Shown: positions 1 to 14,373 of the stretch, in pieces
Layout of the letters: each line of letters begins with the position of its first letter
How positions within the stretch are numbered: position 1 is the first letter of the stretch
Assembly: GCA_950106755.1 (NCBI GenBank)
Contig: OX467091.1
Location: 9,441,538 to 9,505,537 of the forward strand
Source: Climacium dendroides
Taxonomy: Eukaryota; Streptophyta; Bryopsida; Hypnales; Climaciaceae
Length of the DNA stretch: 64,000 nucleotides
Direction: 5' to 3'
Notes under the pieces: generated by a model
Databases searched by the model: none
Told to the model about the DNA's origin: nothing
What the model saw: only the letters and a program-made list of their open reading frames with translations
Program-made: the position numbers and the translations under genes

Positions 1-3000
1 ATATTTTTGTAAAATCACTATTTTTTTAATATAATTTTATTATATTTTCTATGTTTTTTTTTTTTTCATTATAGGACATGTAAATAGAATAGTGCATAGA
101 TTTTTTCAAGCAATAAAGTTATAAAAATTACAACATTTGTTTGAATGTAATCAATTTTCATGCAATTTTTTAATTATCATTTTCATGTATGTTTTTTTTT
201 AAAACAAGGACAAATCTTTCTTTCTTTCTTAACTACAACAAAAATAGTTGTTTCTTACTACCCCTTCCAAATTTAAGATATTCATTTCAGTACTCAAATG
301 GCCAATTTTAATGTTGTCATTGATTGAAACTTTTGGAAATAAGCATATTTTGTAATTGACTGACTTTTTGATATGGAATGCTTTAGCCACACTCTTAACG
401 TGTGTATTTGAAAATATTCATTGTTTGAGAAAAGCATGCATGATGAGGACAATGACCATGTCCTAACAACATCAAAATATACAATGCAATATGGTTTCCA
501 TTATTATGAAACTTTAATTTTTTGTTGGATCTCATCAACAATTGAGAAATGAAGGGCACATGGTTTGTGCAAATGTGCAATGATCTTGTCTACGAAAAAT
601 AAAAATAGAGCATTTGCAATGGTTTGAGGTGTATACATTAAGATTTAATGTGAAGAAAGTTAGAAGGTAGGAACATTTGGATTAGGAAAAAAGTAGAAAG
701 TACACAATTACTCATTGGCATTGTTAGTTCACATTTTGCCAACATATTACAGAAAATCTAGATTTTCTAGAAGATCGTTTCTCTTTGGCTAGATGTACAA
801 AATAAAGGAAATTAAAAAAAAATTCTTAAGAAGTTTAAAGACCGGAAATGTATTTGTACATTTGGTTTGAGATGAACAACTCTCTATATAGTTCAAATTT
901 TTTCTAATGTTAACTCGTGTATGTAACATGTTTTGCAAGTGGTTAATTTTTGACATCTAAATGAAGATGATTTTAGAGATGCATGTATGGAGCCACGAGC
1001 ATTTTCATGGTTATTGCTTTAGAAATGTTTATTTTTGGTTAAAAAATTGTATCTATAGTTGGAAATATGTAACCACTTTATCAAAATTCCACTTTAAAAT
1101 CAAAATTACTTTCTAAATTCCATGCTATTTGTCAAATAAATTCATAAAATAAATAAATTAATGCTAATCTCTCAACTAATTTCCTCTCCCCCTATGTATA
1201 TAAAATACTATACTCTTATCTTGTAAAAATAAGTTAGTGATTCTAAAATATTTTTTATATATTTTTTATACATTGAATAAATAATAAATTAAAATCAACT
1301 ACAAATTGGCATTATGTAAAACTTTCAAAAATAATAAAGCTAGGTAAGTATTCCTCATGTAATAATTCTCTATTTTTTTAATGACTTTATGTATTGTATA
1401 TATATCAAGGGTCTTTGAAGTGTTTACCTTTCACTTTTGACTTAAGCTTGCTTTTTATAATCTTTGATTTGAAAGGTAAAAATCTTGAAATTTGAACAAT
1501 ATTGAAAAGGTCAAAATCACACTCCAAACTTTGTATGATTGGTCAAATCAATTTACATAACACAACTAACAAATACATTCATTGCTACTTTCTAACCATG
1601 TCTTCAACTATATTAATAAGGTATTAAAACTCTATTCTATACTTAACATTAACATTGTCAACAAATTTTGCAATCAATACTCGTCAACATCAGATGATTA
1701 AAATATGTACATCGAAATCATTCATTTACCAAAATTTATTATGGACAATACATTAAATATGTATGTAAACATTTCTTTTGCTCTATTAAATCTTCCACTA
1801 TGTATCCAATTATCAATTGAAAATTGAATACATGGCATAATTCCCAAAGTTCCAAGGCTTTTTTTTCATCAAAATCTACTCAAAATTTCAATTTCTATTG
1901 CAAAGAGCAAAGAATTTTTTAATTTTTTAAAATTTATTATTATTATTTTTTCTAACCTAGTTCTAATCAATAAAACTTGTAACTAGCTTATAAAGCAATT
2001 GTTTTTAACATGACAAGCTAAATAGTAGAGAGAACCTGATAAAATTAAAATTCAAAAATATAATTCAAGGATTTTAACATCCTTGAATTGAATGAGATTT
2101 CGCCAATATTTACAAAAAGACTCCCACCCACCCTTATCCTAAAAAGCATATGCATGATTAAGGGGTGATTAATATTAGCTATGCATTTTTTTCCTTATTG
2201 TATTTCTTTCAGTTTTGGATATTTTTTGTTAATGCTATTTTTTGTGATTAATAGGTTATTATAAAACCTTCAACCATGTTCTAGACTATACAAAGATGAC
2301 AATATATGAAGTATGATAGAATCTTCAACTAAAAAATTTGTAGTAATTATGTTTTGAGAAATAAAATTCTGAAAAAATATGGAATCCTTCTAAACTCTAT
2401 TTCTGTACATGGGAAAATATTTCCACTTAAGAAAATAGCACTTTAAATATGCAAAATTGCTGAAGTGGTCGAAAATGGGTCGGCTCCCTTAGCTTCCACA
2501 ATTCAATGATGGTTAAGATACCATGAAGGCCAAATGTGACATAAAAAGGTTGTATGAGTGCCCAATTCCTAAGATGTACTAAAAAACTATTTTTTTTTCT
2601 AGATTTCATTTTTGAATACTAGTCACAAGACTAATAGTGAGAAAATTGATACTAGAAAGCATAATCTTTTATAGTGCAAAGAAAGATTAGACAAATATTT
2701 GCAATAATAATTTAAGATTCCCATATCTTAAATAAAAAAAAAATGCCATGACGAGAAGTTTAAAACACCACCTCCCACCCATAGATAATTATATAGAATG
2801 AGGAAATACCAAGGATCACTGATATTTGAGTACTAATGCTATCTAGGAACATGGTAGTGTGATTTTCCATTTTTTTTTTATGAAAATGGTGAATATTCCT
2901 TATGACCAAAGTAAGGGTTATACATGCAACTAATGCAATCAACATATGTTTATTAGCCCAAGTCATTGAGTTTTAAAAATAAATAAAAAATTGATCACCT

Positions 3001-5082
3001 TATGAACTTATTATCTGAAGATCAAAAGAGTCCAGATGAAATAACCAAACCTTTGGAAAAAACAATTAATTACATTATAAGCTCATTATCTGAGGATTAT
3101 GAGAATTCTAAGCAAATAATAAGCAAGTATTGTTTGAGCCTCCAAATAAATAATTGAAGTAACTAGAGGATCTCAAATTGGATGGGGACTATATTGAAGG
3201 CCTGAGGAAGTTAATAATGTACGCCTCTTTATCCTTGTTAGGTTGTTACTGCTCAGTCATTGAATGTGTTGATAGAAAGTACCAAGGGAATGACAAGTAT
3301 TGTCCCGTCTTGAGCTGTATTAAAACTAAGAATATTTTGGGCCTAGTTTTACCAACTAAAACTTCGTGTTTCACTTACTATGGAGACGTAGACAAAAGTT
3401 TTTTGTGGATTGAATCAAGTATGCTATTGTAAACTCTTCTTGAGCACCAAATCAAGTGTGCCACTGTAGCTCCAACATACTGGGAAAAATGGCATTGACA
3501 TAGTCTAACACTGCATTTTCTTAGGTTTTGATGTGGTTTTAGGATATAGTTTTGGCTTTTGTATCTTGAATTTCTCTGTGTAAAGGCAATAATAAGCATT
3601 GTGGGTTGTAGAAGCATGTTGCATCCTCACTAACTTGCAATTCATTGTCATATTCTTGGGATGGACACAAGTGAGGCCCATGACCTCTTGGGGAGTTTTG
3701 GAGACATCATGAATTCTATCACCCTCCAATTGTTATTCTATTGCTTTTTATAGGAATTTTATTCTATAAAAAGACTTATATGTTTGGATACATAAATAGC
3801 TTATATATTATATACATTTGGATACTCGTATACATTTTTGCTTTGCAAAAATGCAATTTACTTTATATTTTTCTCATTCCTACTCTATTGGATTATATGA
3901 GGTTTGATCATGGATATTTTACTTTAGTAGAAAGAGCTTGAGGAAGTAAATATTTCTAAATGAGATATATGACTCAAAATTGTCAATTAAAAAATGATCA
4001 GTTGGGAAGTACAAAAAATAAAAATATACACATTTTTTTGCTTATCTAACCATGGGATTTTGTGCTAAATTAGTTTGAAAATGAGTGGAAGAAATTTCAA
4101 AAGCTTTGATAACATAGATTGCATTTAAAGTGAAGAAAAGAAGTTTTTTTGCACTTTACTCAACTAGATTTTGGGACTTCAAATGAATCTTTTTAACTTA
4201 AAATTTTTGCACTATTGATTTTGGAGTTCTAATTATTTATGCTGAAGAATTGAGTTGAGGGTCTAGAATAAAAATTCCAAAAAAACACACTCAATTTTTA
4301 TTCATAAAAAAATTGTTAAGTAGAAGGAGGTCCAAGATTGTAGGGAAAATTTAATGGTTAATAGCTCTAAGATGGAATTCAAGCATACTAATCTCAACAA
4401 TGAGATTTTTCTAGCAAGATACCTTAACCTTGTAAAAATTGAGTTTAGAAATGAATCCTACAAGTTATTTTTCTCAAGAAGATGCTTCCATTGACTCCCA
4501 AACAAGATTGTCCATAACTTCCACATAACAAGTCCAAATGGAATGAATCAAAGCTTCCTATGTAGATATAAAATACAATATATGAAAAAAATAATAATTT
4601 TTTATTTAAAGATTTTGTAGGGAGAATTTCCTACCTACTAAATTAAAATTTGGACTTATTGTGCCATAAATTTTGCTCCCACTCACTAATTGAAATAAAA
4701 ATTACATCTTCTAGAAGCTAATATGTTTTTCTATCTTAATTTTTTTGGAAAAAACACAACAAATATTGAGACCATATGAGCCTACTCAAGGGGAGAATGG
4801 GACTTTAGGGGGCAATATTTGCTTGAAGTATGTATAATCCTACATAAAAGTCCTCTATATTCAAAGACATGGTAAAACATTGCAAGAATAATGTAAATTA
4901 TACTTTTTCCATTCTAATTCTCGTAAATGAATGTGGAAAATTTTAGTCATTAAAAATTGTAGACCATATAGTTCCATATTGGCTACATATTATTTTGTCG
5001 TAGGGGATCACTTAGAAAATTTTATTCCAAATGGTGCAACCAAAAATATGTTTTTTTAAATTATTTGAACCTAAAATCCAAT
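1..5082. other. AT-rich intergenic DNA, no gene seen
   Basis: Very AT-rich sequence with frequent stops in all frames and many homopolymer A/T runs. Open frames are below about 85 codons and show no recognisable domain or splice-linked continuation. A small 9-bp stem hairpin (about 2062-2087) and two diverged copies of a short segment containing 'ttatctgaagat' (about 3005 and 3085) are the only structure noted. Confidence 0.7.
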
Positions 5083-5200
5083 AAAGATAGAAAGATAGAT
5101 AGAAAGATAGATAGAAAGATAGATAGGTAGATAGATAGGTAGATAGATAGGTAGGTAAGTAGATAGGTAGATAGGTAGGTAGATAGATAGGTAGATGGAT
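5083..5200. repeat. GATA/GGTA microsatellite
   Basis: About 118 bp of tandem tetranucleotides, starting as 'gatagaaa' alternations and passing into 'gatagatag' and 'gtaggtag' variants, ending in 'gatggatgg'. The drift from GATA to GGTA along the array is typical of an old, imperfect simple repeat. Confidence 0.95.
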
Positions 5201-6713
5201 GGGGTGGCATCAAAAGTATGGATGAATGTTGTTCAATAATTGATGGATGGATTAACCTTTAAAGGACCAAATGGCCTTTTTTTTTGGCAACATAGCAATT
5301 TTGGGCAACTCACTACAAATGGAAATTTTATTTTTTTTCTTTGAATTTTTCAAGCATGATGTTCCAAAGAGTATCTTTAAGGCCCAACAGTTTTCATAAC
5401 TTTTGACTACATGGTTAAAAAGTTATTGTATGATATGTGGTTTTCAACGTTCGACGGGCAATCCAGGCAGAAAAAAACTTCTTTAAAAATCACTTTTTAA
5501 AAAAATAAAAATTTGAAGTTGATTCTCTAAATTTATTTATACATGGAAATCTTTGAATCATTCCATTTTGATTAATGAGATGAAAGTTATGAGGAGTTTT
5601 AGTTGTGGGTAGTTTGAAGGTAGTTATGAAATTTCTACTCTAAAATTTTTCCACGTCTTTCCAAACTAAATTACTATAAGATCCTATGGTTAGATGTGTC
5701 AAAAAATGTTTTTTTGTCAAAAATTTGGTACTTGTACTAGAGATGGTAGTTTTGGAGCAGTTTTGATGAAAACATAGTAAAAAACCTTTAGGGATTAAAT
5801 TACATGTTAAAAAGTCACTTGGAGGGACAAGGGTTAGAGTTGAGGGTGTTCAATTGTTGCATGCTAAAGGTTTAGGATTTGCGGTCTACCTAGGGTTTTT
5901 TTTGGTGGCTTATATGAATTTGAAGTTGGATTCGGTTTGTATATTGCCTTTGAGATATTGCCATTAGATATTTTTTGGAGTATGATTTTATATTCTTCCA
6001 TCGGAGTAGGATTTGATATGTGTTTTAAGATTAATACTACAATTTATATGGCGCTAAGGTTGATACAATTCGACTTGATTCAGGAGTGGTGAATACCAAG
6101 GACTTCTCATACTGGATATGTGGTGGATCAATCACTTCATGGAATTGTCCACGGTGATGTGGGTGTCAACGAAACCAATCCCAAATCACCTCCAACTTTC
6201 TCCCTTGCACGAGTTGTTGCCATTGTACTTCCGTTATATACTTTCTTGAGGCTACTATAGTAGTTGAGGGCATCCATCCCAAAGGATGAAGACTAGCATG
6301 ACTTTTGATTGATTTTATTGTCATCCTTGGATTGCAAACCAAACCTCCACTTTGAGTAGTTACTGCTTTTAGTAGCTCTCTACTATTACAATAGTCTATT
6401 TCGTTCATACTATAGTAGTCTTTTTTTAGTGATTGATTGCTCTTTGTACAAAAATAGTAAGCCCTAATCATGAGAGGTTTTGATCACAACATATTGTTTG
6501 TGGTTTTGGTGCAAATTTGCATTTAGTTACAAACAATCACATTTTTTGTACTTCATGTGTTCCTCAACACACTATAATACAAATTTAGTATTCATTTATG
6601 AAGCATTTGCACTCGTTTTTGTATGCTAATTGATTTCCATTCATGTGGTTGGGATGAATGTATGAGTTGCTTCAAATACTTAAATTCATGCTTCATGTAT
6701 TATTGTACATTCT

Positions 6714-6830
6714 TTTTGGCTACAATTCCTATCTTTGTTCATGTCTCAATTTAATAGTTAAGGTACAAGCTGTTTGGCTACAATTCATGTCCTTATTCAT
6801 GTATCAATTTAATAGCTAAGGTACAAGCTA
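6714..6830. repeat. 58-bp direct duplication
   Basis: Two adjacent copies of a 58-bp unit beginning 'tttggctacaattc' and ending 'aaggtacaagct'. They differ at a handful of positions, so this is a simple tandem duplication in intergenic DNA. Confidence 0.8.
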
Positions 6831-7856
6831 CATGTATGTTTTTCGTCTGTGTCCACAACAATTGTATGTCACAAGCAAAATGAACTATGTTATGAGTGTT
6901 TGAACCTAGTTTGTAATATTTCATATATGATGATTTTGAAGCTAACATCTATAAATCAAAATAATTTAATTATAATGAAGTAAAGGTATGAAAAATTGAC
7001 CTCTCCTTGGAATTCAAAGTAAAGATATGGTATTTAAAAATATGACAAAATAAAAAATAAAATAATGATTTGTTTTAATTAATTGGTCTATCTTCTATCA
7101 AAATATCCCCATAATAATATCCCTTATTCACATGTGATATATAAACCCTCCAAAGAGTGATGGTCCCCCCGAGGTATTTGTCCTACTTCAACTTCTCGTA
7201 TAGTTATGATACTAAAGAATATCTACATTATACTCCATCCCTCTACAATGCCATTCCAATATATTCCATCTTCAATGCCCTTCAAAAAAATTCATTCCAT
7301 ATAATATATTGAATGCAATATCTATAAAGACAATTTCCCTCATGATTCAATATGAAATTAACAAATATGAGTACTATTAGTAGCATACATAATTTAGGTT
7401 GGAACATCTAATCTTTATTAGTAAATACCTAGACAAGTTGGATGCACCATGCATATTAATAGTACATTTTGAATAGTTACATTATTTTGTTATGTTGGCA
7501 AATGATGGAAAAGTGTGAAAGTAAAAATTAGTATAATTGTCAAATATGTGATTTGGCTTAAAATAAGTAAACATTGGACGAATGGCTTATAATTTTGATG
7601 TTTGATAGGAAGTTGATAATGTTATTTAATAAATCAAATATTATACTATATAAATTGAATATTAATATGGCATTGTATATATCAATGATTTATGGTTTAG
7701 AGTGAGTGTTCAAATCCACCTTAAAATAGTAATAAAATCATTTAGTTAATTATTTCATCAATAGAATGCGTAAAATGGTGTGCCATTGATGGCGACAATG
7801 GACTTAAGAAAGTTTGATTTTTAAAAGAGCCTTCACAACAACTAGTAAAAACTAAT

Positions 7857-7933
7857 AGAAGTGTAGTAGAAATATAATAGAGGTGTAATAGAAGTATAGT
7901 GGAAGTGTAGTGGAGGTATAATAGAGGTGTATA
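7857..7933. repeat. 11-bp tandem repeat, seven units
   Basis: Seven consecutive 11-bp units of the type 'agaagtgtagt' with A/G and T/A variation (agaaatataat, agaggtgtaat, agaagtatagt, ggaagtgtagt, ggaggtataat, agaggtgtata). The register is perfectly kept with no indels. Confidence 0.85.
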
Positions 7934-10900
7934 GGATCTTTAATTGATTTTGAAAGTAAAATGTTCAAATTGATTTTTTTATTAGTTAATTTAAGAAAGG
8001 ATTATTAATTAGATTATTTTTCATATTTATTTAAATGTAATGTTTCCTAATAGATGATTTTTCCTTATGTCAACAAAGAAAAATAAAATTGGTGATTAAA
8101 AATGATTTTATTTTATTAATATAAAAATTAAAAGTTTTATATTGAATCTATTAAATAAAATAAAACAAAACAAATAAACAATATTAGCAAAACAAAGTTT
8201 GTCATAAAATCCTTTAGTGCTAGGATTACACATTTTAATTTGTTATTGTATAAAATTAAAAGATACAAAATATTAGATTTAAAAAAATAATTAAAGATAA
8301 TGTTTTCTTAGTTTATTTGAAATAAAAATCTTTTTAATTGAACAAATATTCAATCTTACTCAAAAGCTTTGAGTTTACAATGTTTTTTTACAAAAACTCC
8401 CTTCTTCTTTATAAATCTTTGGCTATATCAATAATAAAGTTAACATTAAAATAAATATATTATTTTACTTGTAAAATTGATTTTTTAAATTTTATATAAA
8501 TATTGTCTTCAAAAACTAAGAAATGTTCAAGGTTACTTGTTCAAAAAAATTATCACATTAAAATTAACTTAAATTTTTGTTTGTCTTCTAGGTTCAAAAT
8601 AAAATGAATTACATTACATTACATTGTTATATATATATATTTACATTGTTACATATACATTGTTATATATATATAGAAGACACTAGCGGTTGGCATTTGC
8701 TATACTACGCATTTACCATTAGAATTTCATAAGAATTTTTATGTATTAGATAGAATGTACAGCAAGAATTTCAATAAATCTTCAGATAAAAATTACAAAA
8801 ATCTTCATATAATTTTATTAATAAATAAGCATCTATTTAAATAAACAATAGAAATTTAAAGAATGATGAATGAAATACATGCAATGATGAATATGGTAAA
8901 AGATACACATACATTAGAATGCATTATTTAGAAATTTAACTCAATTGTTACAAACAATGGCAACCTAAATAGAGGAATCTAAAGGACAAACTTGTAAATC
9001 TCAAAAGCTTTGTGAACAATTTAATTCAAAGCTCACAAAAGCATAAAATCATAGAAATGCAAAAGAAGTATAAAGCCAAGAAAGGCAATGGAATTGCTAC
9101 CTTTATAATATCACCATATTGATCCTCTTTAATATCACCTCAAGTTGCAACGACTATATTATTTCTATAATATCATCCTTTGTAAAAAGTCATATTACAA
9201 AGGTGATTGTGAACTGCTACTCTATTTCAGTAATATCACATTGTGTGAAAATATGATTTCTATGTATGCATGACTGAAAATATTTTTGTAAAATAATAAA
9301 AATAATTATTTTATAGACTTATTGAAATCATTATCATGCATTCTATTCAAATATATCAAATTCTCACTAATATGTGATACAATGAATGCGTAGCATAGCA
9401 AGCACGAGCCCTTAATATTAATGGTAGCATTTGTGATATTATAGAAGGACTTATGATTTTAGTAGTATGATATATATATAATAAAATCAAAGCTCAAAAT
9501 GTATAAAAAACACTTTGAAGAGATTTGGGAAGTCACGTGAATGGATTTCAAAAATATGCTTAGTTCATTAAAAAAAAATTATATTTATTTAAAAATATTG
9601 TTATATTGAACATTTTAATATTCAATTTCAACATGTAAATTTTAATGATGAATATCCTTAAAAATGTTTGATAAGTATGAATTTATAGATGATAATATAA
9701 GTTTTAGTATCATTATAAGATAATTCTTATAAATCTTTGGAACAAATTAATTGACATCTTGAAAAAAAAATTAAACACAAAATTCAAGAGGTATGAGTAA
9801 ATTAGCAAAGACCAATGTATTTTACATATTTATATTAATAAATGTACTAAATTTAAAATGAATGAATCAATAAGAAATATATAAATTTCAAAAATTCCAA
9901 TATAAAGTTAAAAATCATAAATCTTTGTATTCATAATTATATTATGTAGCATATTGAAATAGAGACTTCTAATTTTTTTAATAAAATATAGAAATACAAA
10001 ATTTAAATAAAAATTAAGCTCAAGCTAATATAAGGATAATTGATTTTAGAATATTTATTTTATATTCAAATCCAAATCCAAAATAATTCAAGAGAAAAAA
10101 TTCATAAATATTAATAGATTTTGATGTTATCATTGGTAATTAAAAATACTCATATAAATATTATTTGAATGTAAATAAAGATCACAAATTTCATGTACAT
10201 TATCTTATTATTTAATGTTTCAAAAAATTTATAGGAAAGTTTTTGCATGTTGTAAAGTAGTTTTGCATTTTAAGGATATAAATGTGGTTTGCAAAGAAAA
10301 CCTAATGCTTCACTACAGTCAAACTAATTTAAAATTTGTAAGTACATCTTTTAATTGGAATTTCTGATATTCTAGTAGAATATATGAAGCAAGTTCTTTT
10401 GTAATCTTATGTAACAAATATTTTTACAATACCTTCAAGTTTTCCATAATACTTTAAATTCCTTAGATGAAACTTTATTATGTAATTATTATGGAATTTC
10501 TAAGGCTAGCTTGACGTTAATGTGCCTAAATTTGAATTTCTACAAAAAAAAAATTATTTTGGCCAATTTTTTTGAAAATTTAAAAATAACATTATTTTTT
10601 CAAAAAGATTTCAAAAATTTTAACAACCTAAAGAACATGGAATTAATTGTAAAACTAAATAGGAACTATGATCTTTATTTTAGGATTAAAATTTTAAGCA
10701 TTAAAATTGAGCTTCAATGATTAAAAAAATTATTGTTTTTAAAAAATAAAATAAAATCTATAAATTGAATGATACATTATTCAATGAAAATATTCATTAA
10801 TCTATCTAATTTAAAATTTATGAAAGTAATTTCAAATGTAAAATAAAAATTTAGAAATAGAAGTTAAAGTCTAATTCATTGAAATAGGAATAAAATATTG

Positions 10901-11017
10901 GATATTAAAAAACAATGCTATGTTGTACAAAAAGCCTTATGATGTCAAATTTTAAACAATTCCTAAAGATATTCAACTTAAAATTTTAGCTTTTCAAGTT
11001 TATTTTTTGAAAAAAGA

Positions 11018-14000
11018 ATGCATATTATGAAAAAGCTTATGAGTTTAATTTGTGTATGTACAAAAGCTCAATGCCCATGCAAAGCTTTAGACATTTGTCA
11101 CTATGTATGTTTACCAAAAGAAGGATTCATTCCAAAAGCTCAAACCTTTGAAACTAATCCTGAACTTTTGATATATCAAAAATCACCTACTCAAGTTGCA
11201 AAGCCTCATTCTATGCATATAAAATTAACTAGGTCTAAGTTTAATTCCTATCATCAAACACCAAAAAAATCATTGATTGATAAAACAACACAATCAACAC
11301 CACGTTGTATTTTAACTCCAAGATGTTTATCATGTAAAAAGATTCAAAGAAAAATGATTAAATTTAACAACAAAAAAATTAAAAAGTATAAAAAAATTCA
11401 TCTTTTAAAAAGAAAAAGCAAGGTCCACATTGTTGATGCAAATAAGATTAAGGAAAAGATGTATGTACCCACTAAATGTTTACAACATTGCCAGTCTATT
11501 AAATCTTCATCTCAAGGATCTTTAGGTCACAATGTTCAATATAATAAAGCCATTGTTTCCCTTCATACAAATCAGAGGAATTCTCAACCAAAAATCAACA
11601 AACATAATCAAATACCTTCATGTAGGTACTACTTAACATTGTCACAAAGTAGTTGTTGTCCCAAATGCTCTTTTTTAGGTAAAAACCTTAATGCTTACAA
11701 AATACTAGAAACCAATAGAAATGATCAAGTTCACAATAAATAAATCGTAACTTTAGGCAAAATTATCAATAAGTAGTAAATTATTACAATATATATGATG
11801 CCCAATGAAATTACATAGTTTTAAAGTCTTTAGAGTTATTATTTAAAAAAATTTATATCATTGTATCATTTAAAAACATTACAATTTATTGATAAAATAC
11901 TATTTTTATTTTTCCAGGGAAGAAGAAAATTGGTTGGGATACTTATGCAACAAAATTACTAAGTGAAAATAGTCAAACAACTTCACCTTTTTTAATTAGG
12001 TATGATAATGAATTTTGTTCAAATACAAGAAAATCTAATTTTACAAAATCCCTAATATCACTAGAGGATTGTATTTCTAATACTAAAGAATATAGATTTC
12101 AACCTACATCAAAAAATTCGAAGATCAATCATCAAAGAATTAAGATTCAAAATTTACCTCCCCCTCTTGATGTATTAAATTATTCACAAGGCACTGTTTA
12201 CATAGATGAAACTTCTAATGTACCACCATGCAATTTATTTCTCCCATGCAAAAATTGTCATTGCCATAAAGTAGAAGCCAATATTCTACCTTGTCAGAAA
12301 GATATTTTTTGCAAGTTTTGTTCATGTCATAAGAATGTACATGTTTTCGAATCTATACACCATAATCCAAAATTGCAACCAATTACATTAATTGAACCAC
12401 CAAAAATATATTGTACAAGCCAAATTGTGGGTTCCATTGACACCTCATCTGCAAATTATAAAGGACAAGATCTAGTTCCACTTGAATGTAATCCTATCAA
12501 TTTTCTAAATACTAATGATTTATTCAAAAGTATTAGCCATCAAAAAGACAAAAATTTGGACAATGTGTTCAAATGGAATGCATTTAATAATTCTCAAACT
12601 CCTGTAAGCTTATGTTCCATGGCTTCTACTAGAAGTCCTTCTAGGACTCCATCACCTCATATTGAAGTTGAATCTCAATCTAATCTTGAATGTAAAAACA
12701 AATTTCTTAAACAATCTCCTTCTCCTTCTATAGGCATTGAAGAAATGCAATATCCTTCAACAAAATCTATTGACTCTACACCAAATAAATTTCTCAAACA
12801 ACCAATTTCTCCATTAATTCACAATGAAGATACAAAATATCATTTTTCTAAATCTATGGATACCATACCAAAAAAAATTCTAAAGCAATGTGATTCCCCT
12901 TCAATGCACATCAAAGACACAAAATGTACTGATTTTAAATCTACAAATACTACACCATCCATAGGAGATGCTAAAAAATTCCATAAAGGCAATCAATGTA
13001 ACTTTTTGGACAAATGTACTACTAATGAGGTTGGTCAAGTGATTGAACCTTCTAAATGTCAAACATCCATCCATAATATAGCAAATGAATCATGTGGAAA
13101 GACTAATACTTGTTTTCTTGAAACAAATATATTACCAATGCATGTCAAAGCTAAAAATTGTCCAAGCCTACAATGCTCATATCCTTCTCCAAAATGTTCA
13201 ACTTGTGATTGCCACAATAACATTCAAAATCAGATCTCTACTCCTATTATTCCATCAATTTGTCCATCAAATATTATAAAAACTATTCCATCACCTTTTG
13301 TTAATTCTCTACCAAGTTTTTTGTGCAAAACCAATTCACCACGTATGTCATTGTATTCATGGAATACTTCATACAATTCAACACTTGAATATGATGTTTT
13401 ACCAATTAATTCTTGTCAAAGTACTTCTCCACCAATTTCTTCATGTGGAACTTCTTCTCTACCTATTTCATCATGTAAGACAAGTTCTCTATTTCTTTCA
13501 CCTAAAAGACCACGTGTTTTATCACACTCTCAAGATCAATCTATAAAGATTCTACCTCGTAAACACATTCATAGTCCTAAATGTGCAAAGGATGAGTGGC
13601 AAGATCCTCCATGTCCAAGTCAACAACAACTTCAATATGAAAACTATGGAGCATTAAATCAAAATTATGTTTCTAATGGAAAACCTATGTATCCACCATC
13701 TCCTCCAACAAGCTTGTGTCAACTTTTGGATGCTAAAAGTTCAAATGAATCTAATTTTCCTTGCCACAATCAATTTCCATGTGCCCTTCCATTAGTCAAA
13801 ATACATAATTGTTGTTGTGGAAAGTGCAAATGTGGTGAAAGCTCTCAAATGAAGAATCAAAAACAATGTTTTCATTGTGGGCATTTTCATTCTTGTTGTT
13901 GTGGAATGTGTCAATGTCCAAATCCTAGTTGTCCAAAGTCTCCATATAGACAATATAATTTACCACCAATTTCTTTTTCAAGACAAGAAATGGCTTTCAA

Positions 14001-14373
14001 ATGCCAACAAAAGTTGCCAACAAGGCTTATCAAGTTGCCTTCTCCAAGTCCTAAAAAAAAAGAATTCAAAGATCATTATACAAATTGTTGTATATCTCAA
14101 GATTCAAGCTCAAGAGGAAGATCATTTAATACTAGAAAATATGAATCATCATCATTTTTTGAACATAATTCTAATGCAGAGAATTATGTTTTACAACCAT
14201 TAAGTATTTATAAAACAAGACCAAAAAACAAAAAACAAAATCCTGTTAAACAATCATATCAATCTAGGGCTCAATGGTCTCCAACTGTATGGTCACCAAT
14301 GAAAAATTCTTGCAGTTGTTGTTGCCAAAGATGTCTAGAAGGAGAAAAGTGCACAACAAAACCAAAAAAATAA
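11018..14373 (+). CDS. Cysteine-rich Ser/Pro-rich protein, unknown family (two exons)
   Basis: I do not recognise this protein. Exon 1 is 11018-11678 and exon 2 is 11918-14373. The donor 'ttag|gtaaaaacc' and acceptor 'tttttccag|gg' both leave phase 1, and the joined frame encodes about 1038 residues with TAA at 14371. The second exon is open well upstream of its first methionine, which supports splicing. Cysteines cluster in repeated C-x2-C-x-C motifs: CKNCHCH (331-337), CKFCSCH (352-358), CSTCDCH (647-653), CGKCKC (854-859) and CGMCQC (882-887), plus clusters at residues 12-31, about 216, 871-890 and 1019-1032. Residues 482-568 hold three 29-residue repeats beginning KFLKQ/KILKQ, each with a Ser-Pro pair. 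A 'PISSC.TSS' repeat follows. No signal peptide, membrane span or known catalytic motif is visible. The intervals suggest metal binding or disulphide crosslinking, but that is inference. Codon use is as AT-rich as the surrounding DNA. Confidence 0.72.

Larger units (their letters stand above)
5201..11017. other. AT-rich intergenic DNA, no gene seen
   Basis: Continuation of the gene desert. A few short frames exist (for example 6166-6471 minus and 10511-10720 plus), but their composition simply reflects AT richness (runs of Lys, Asn, Phe, Ile) and none shows a domain. Two small tandem repeats inside are listed separately, and there is an ACATT/TATA-rich stretch near 8610-8673. Confidence 0.65.
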
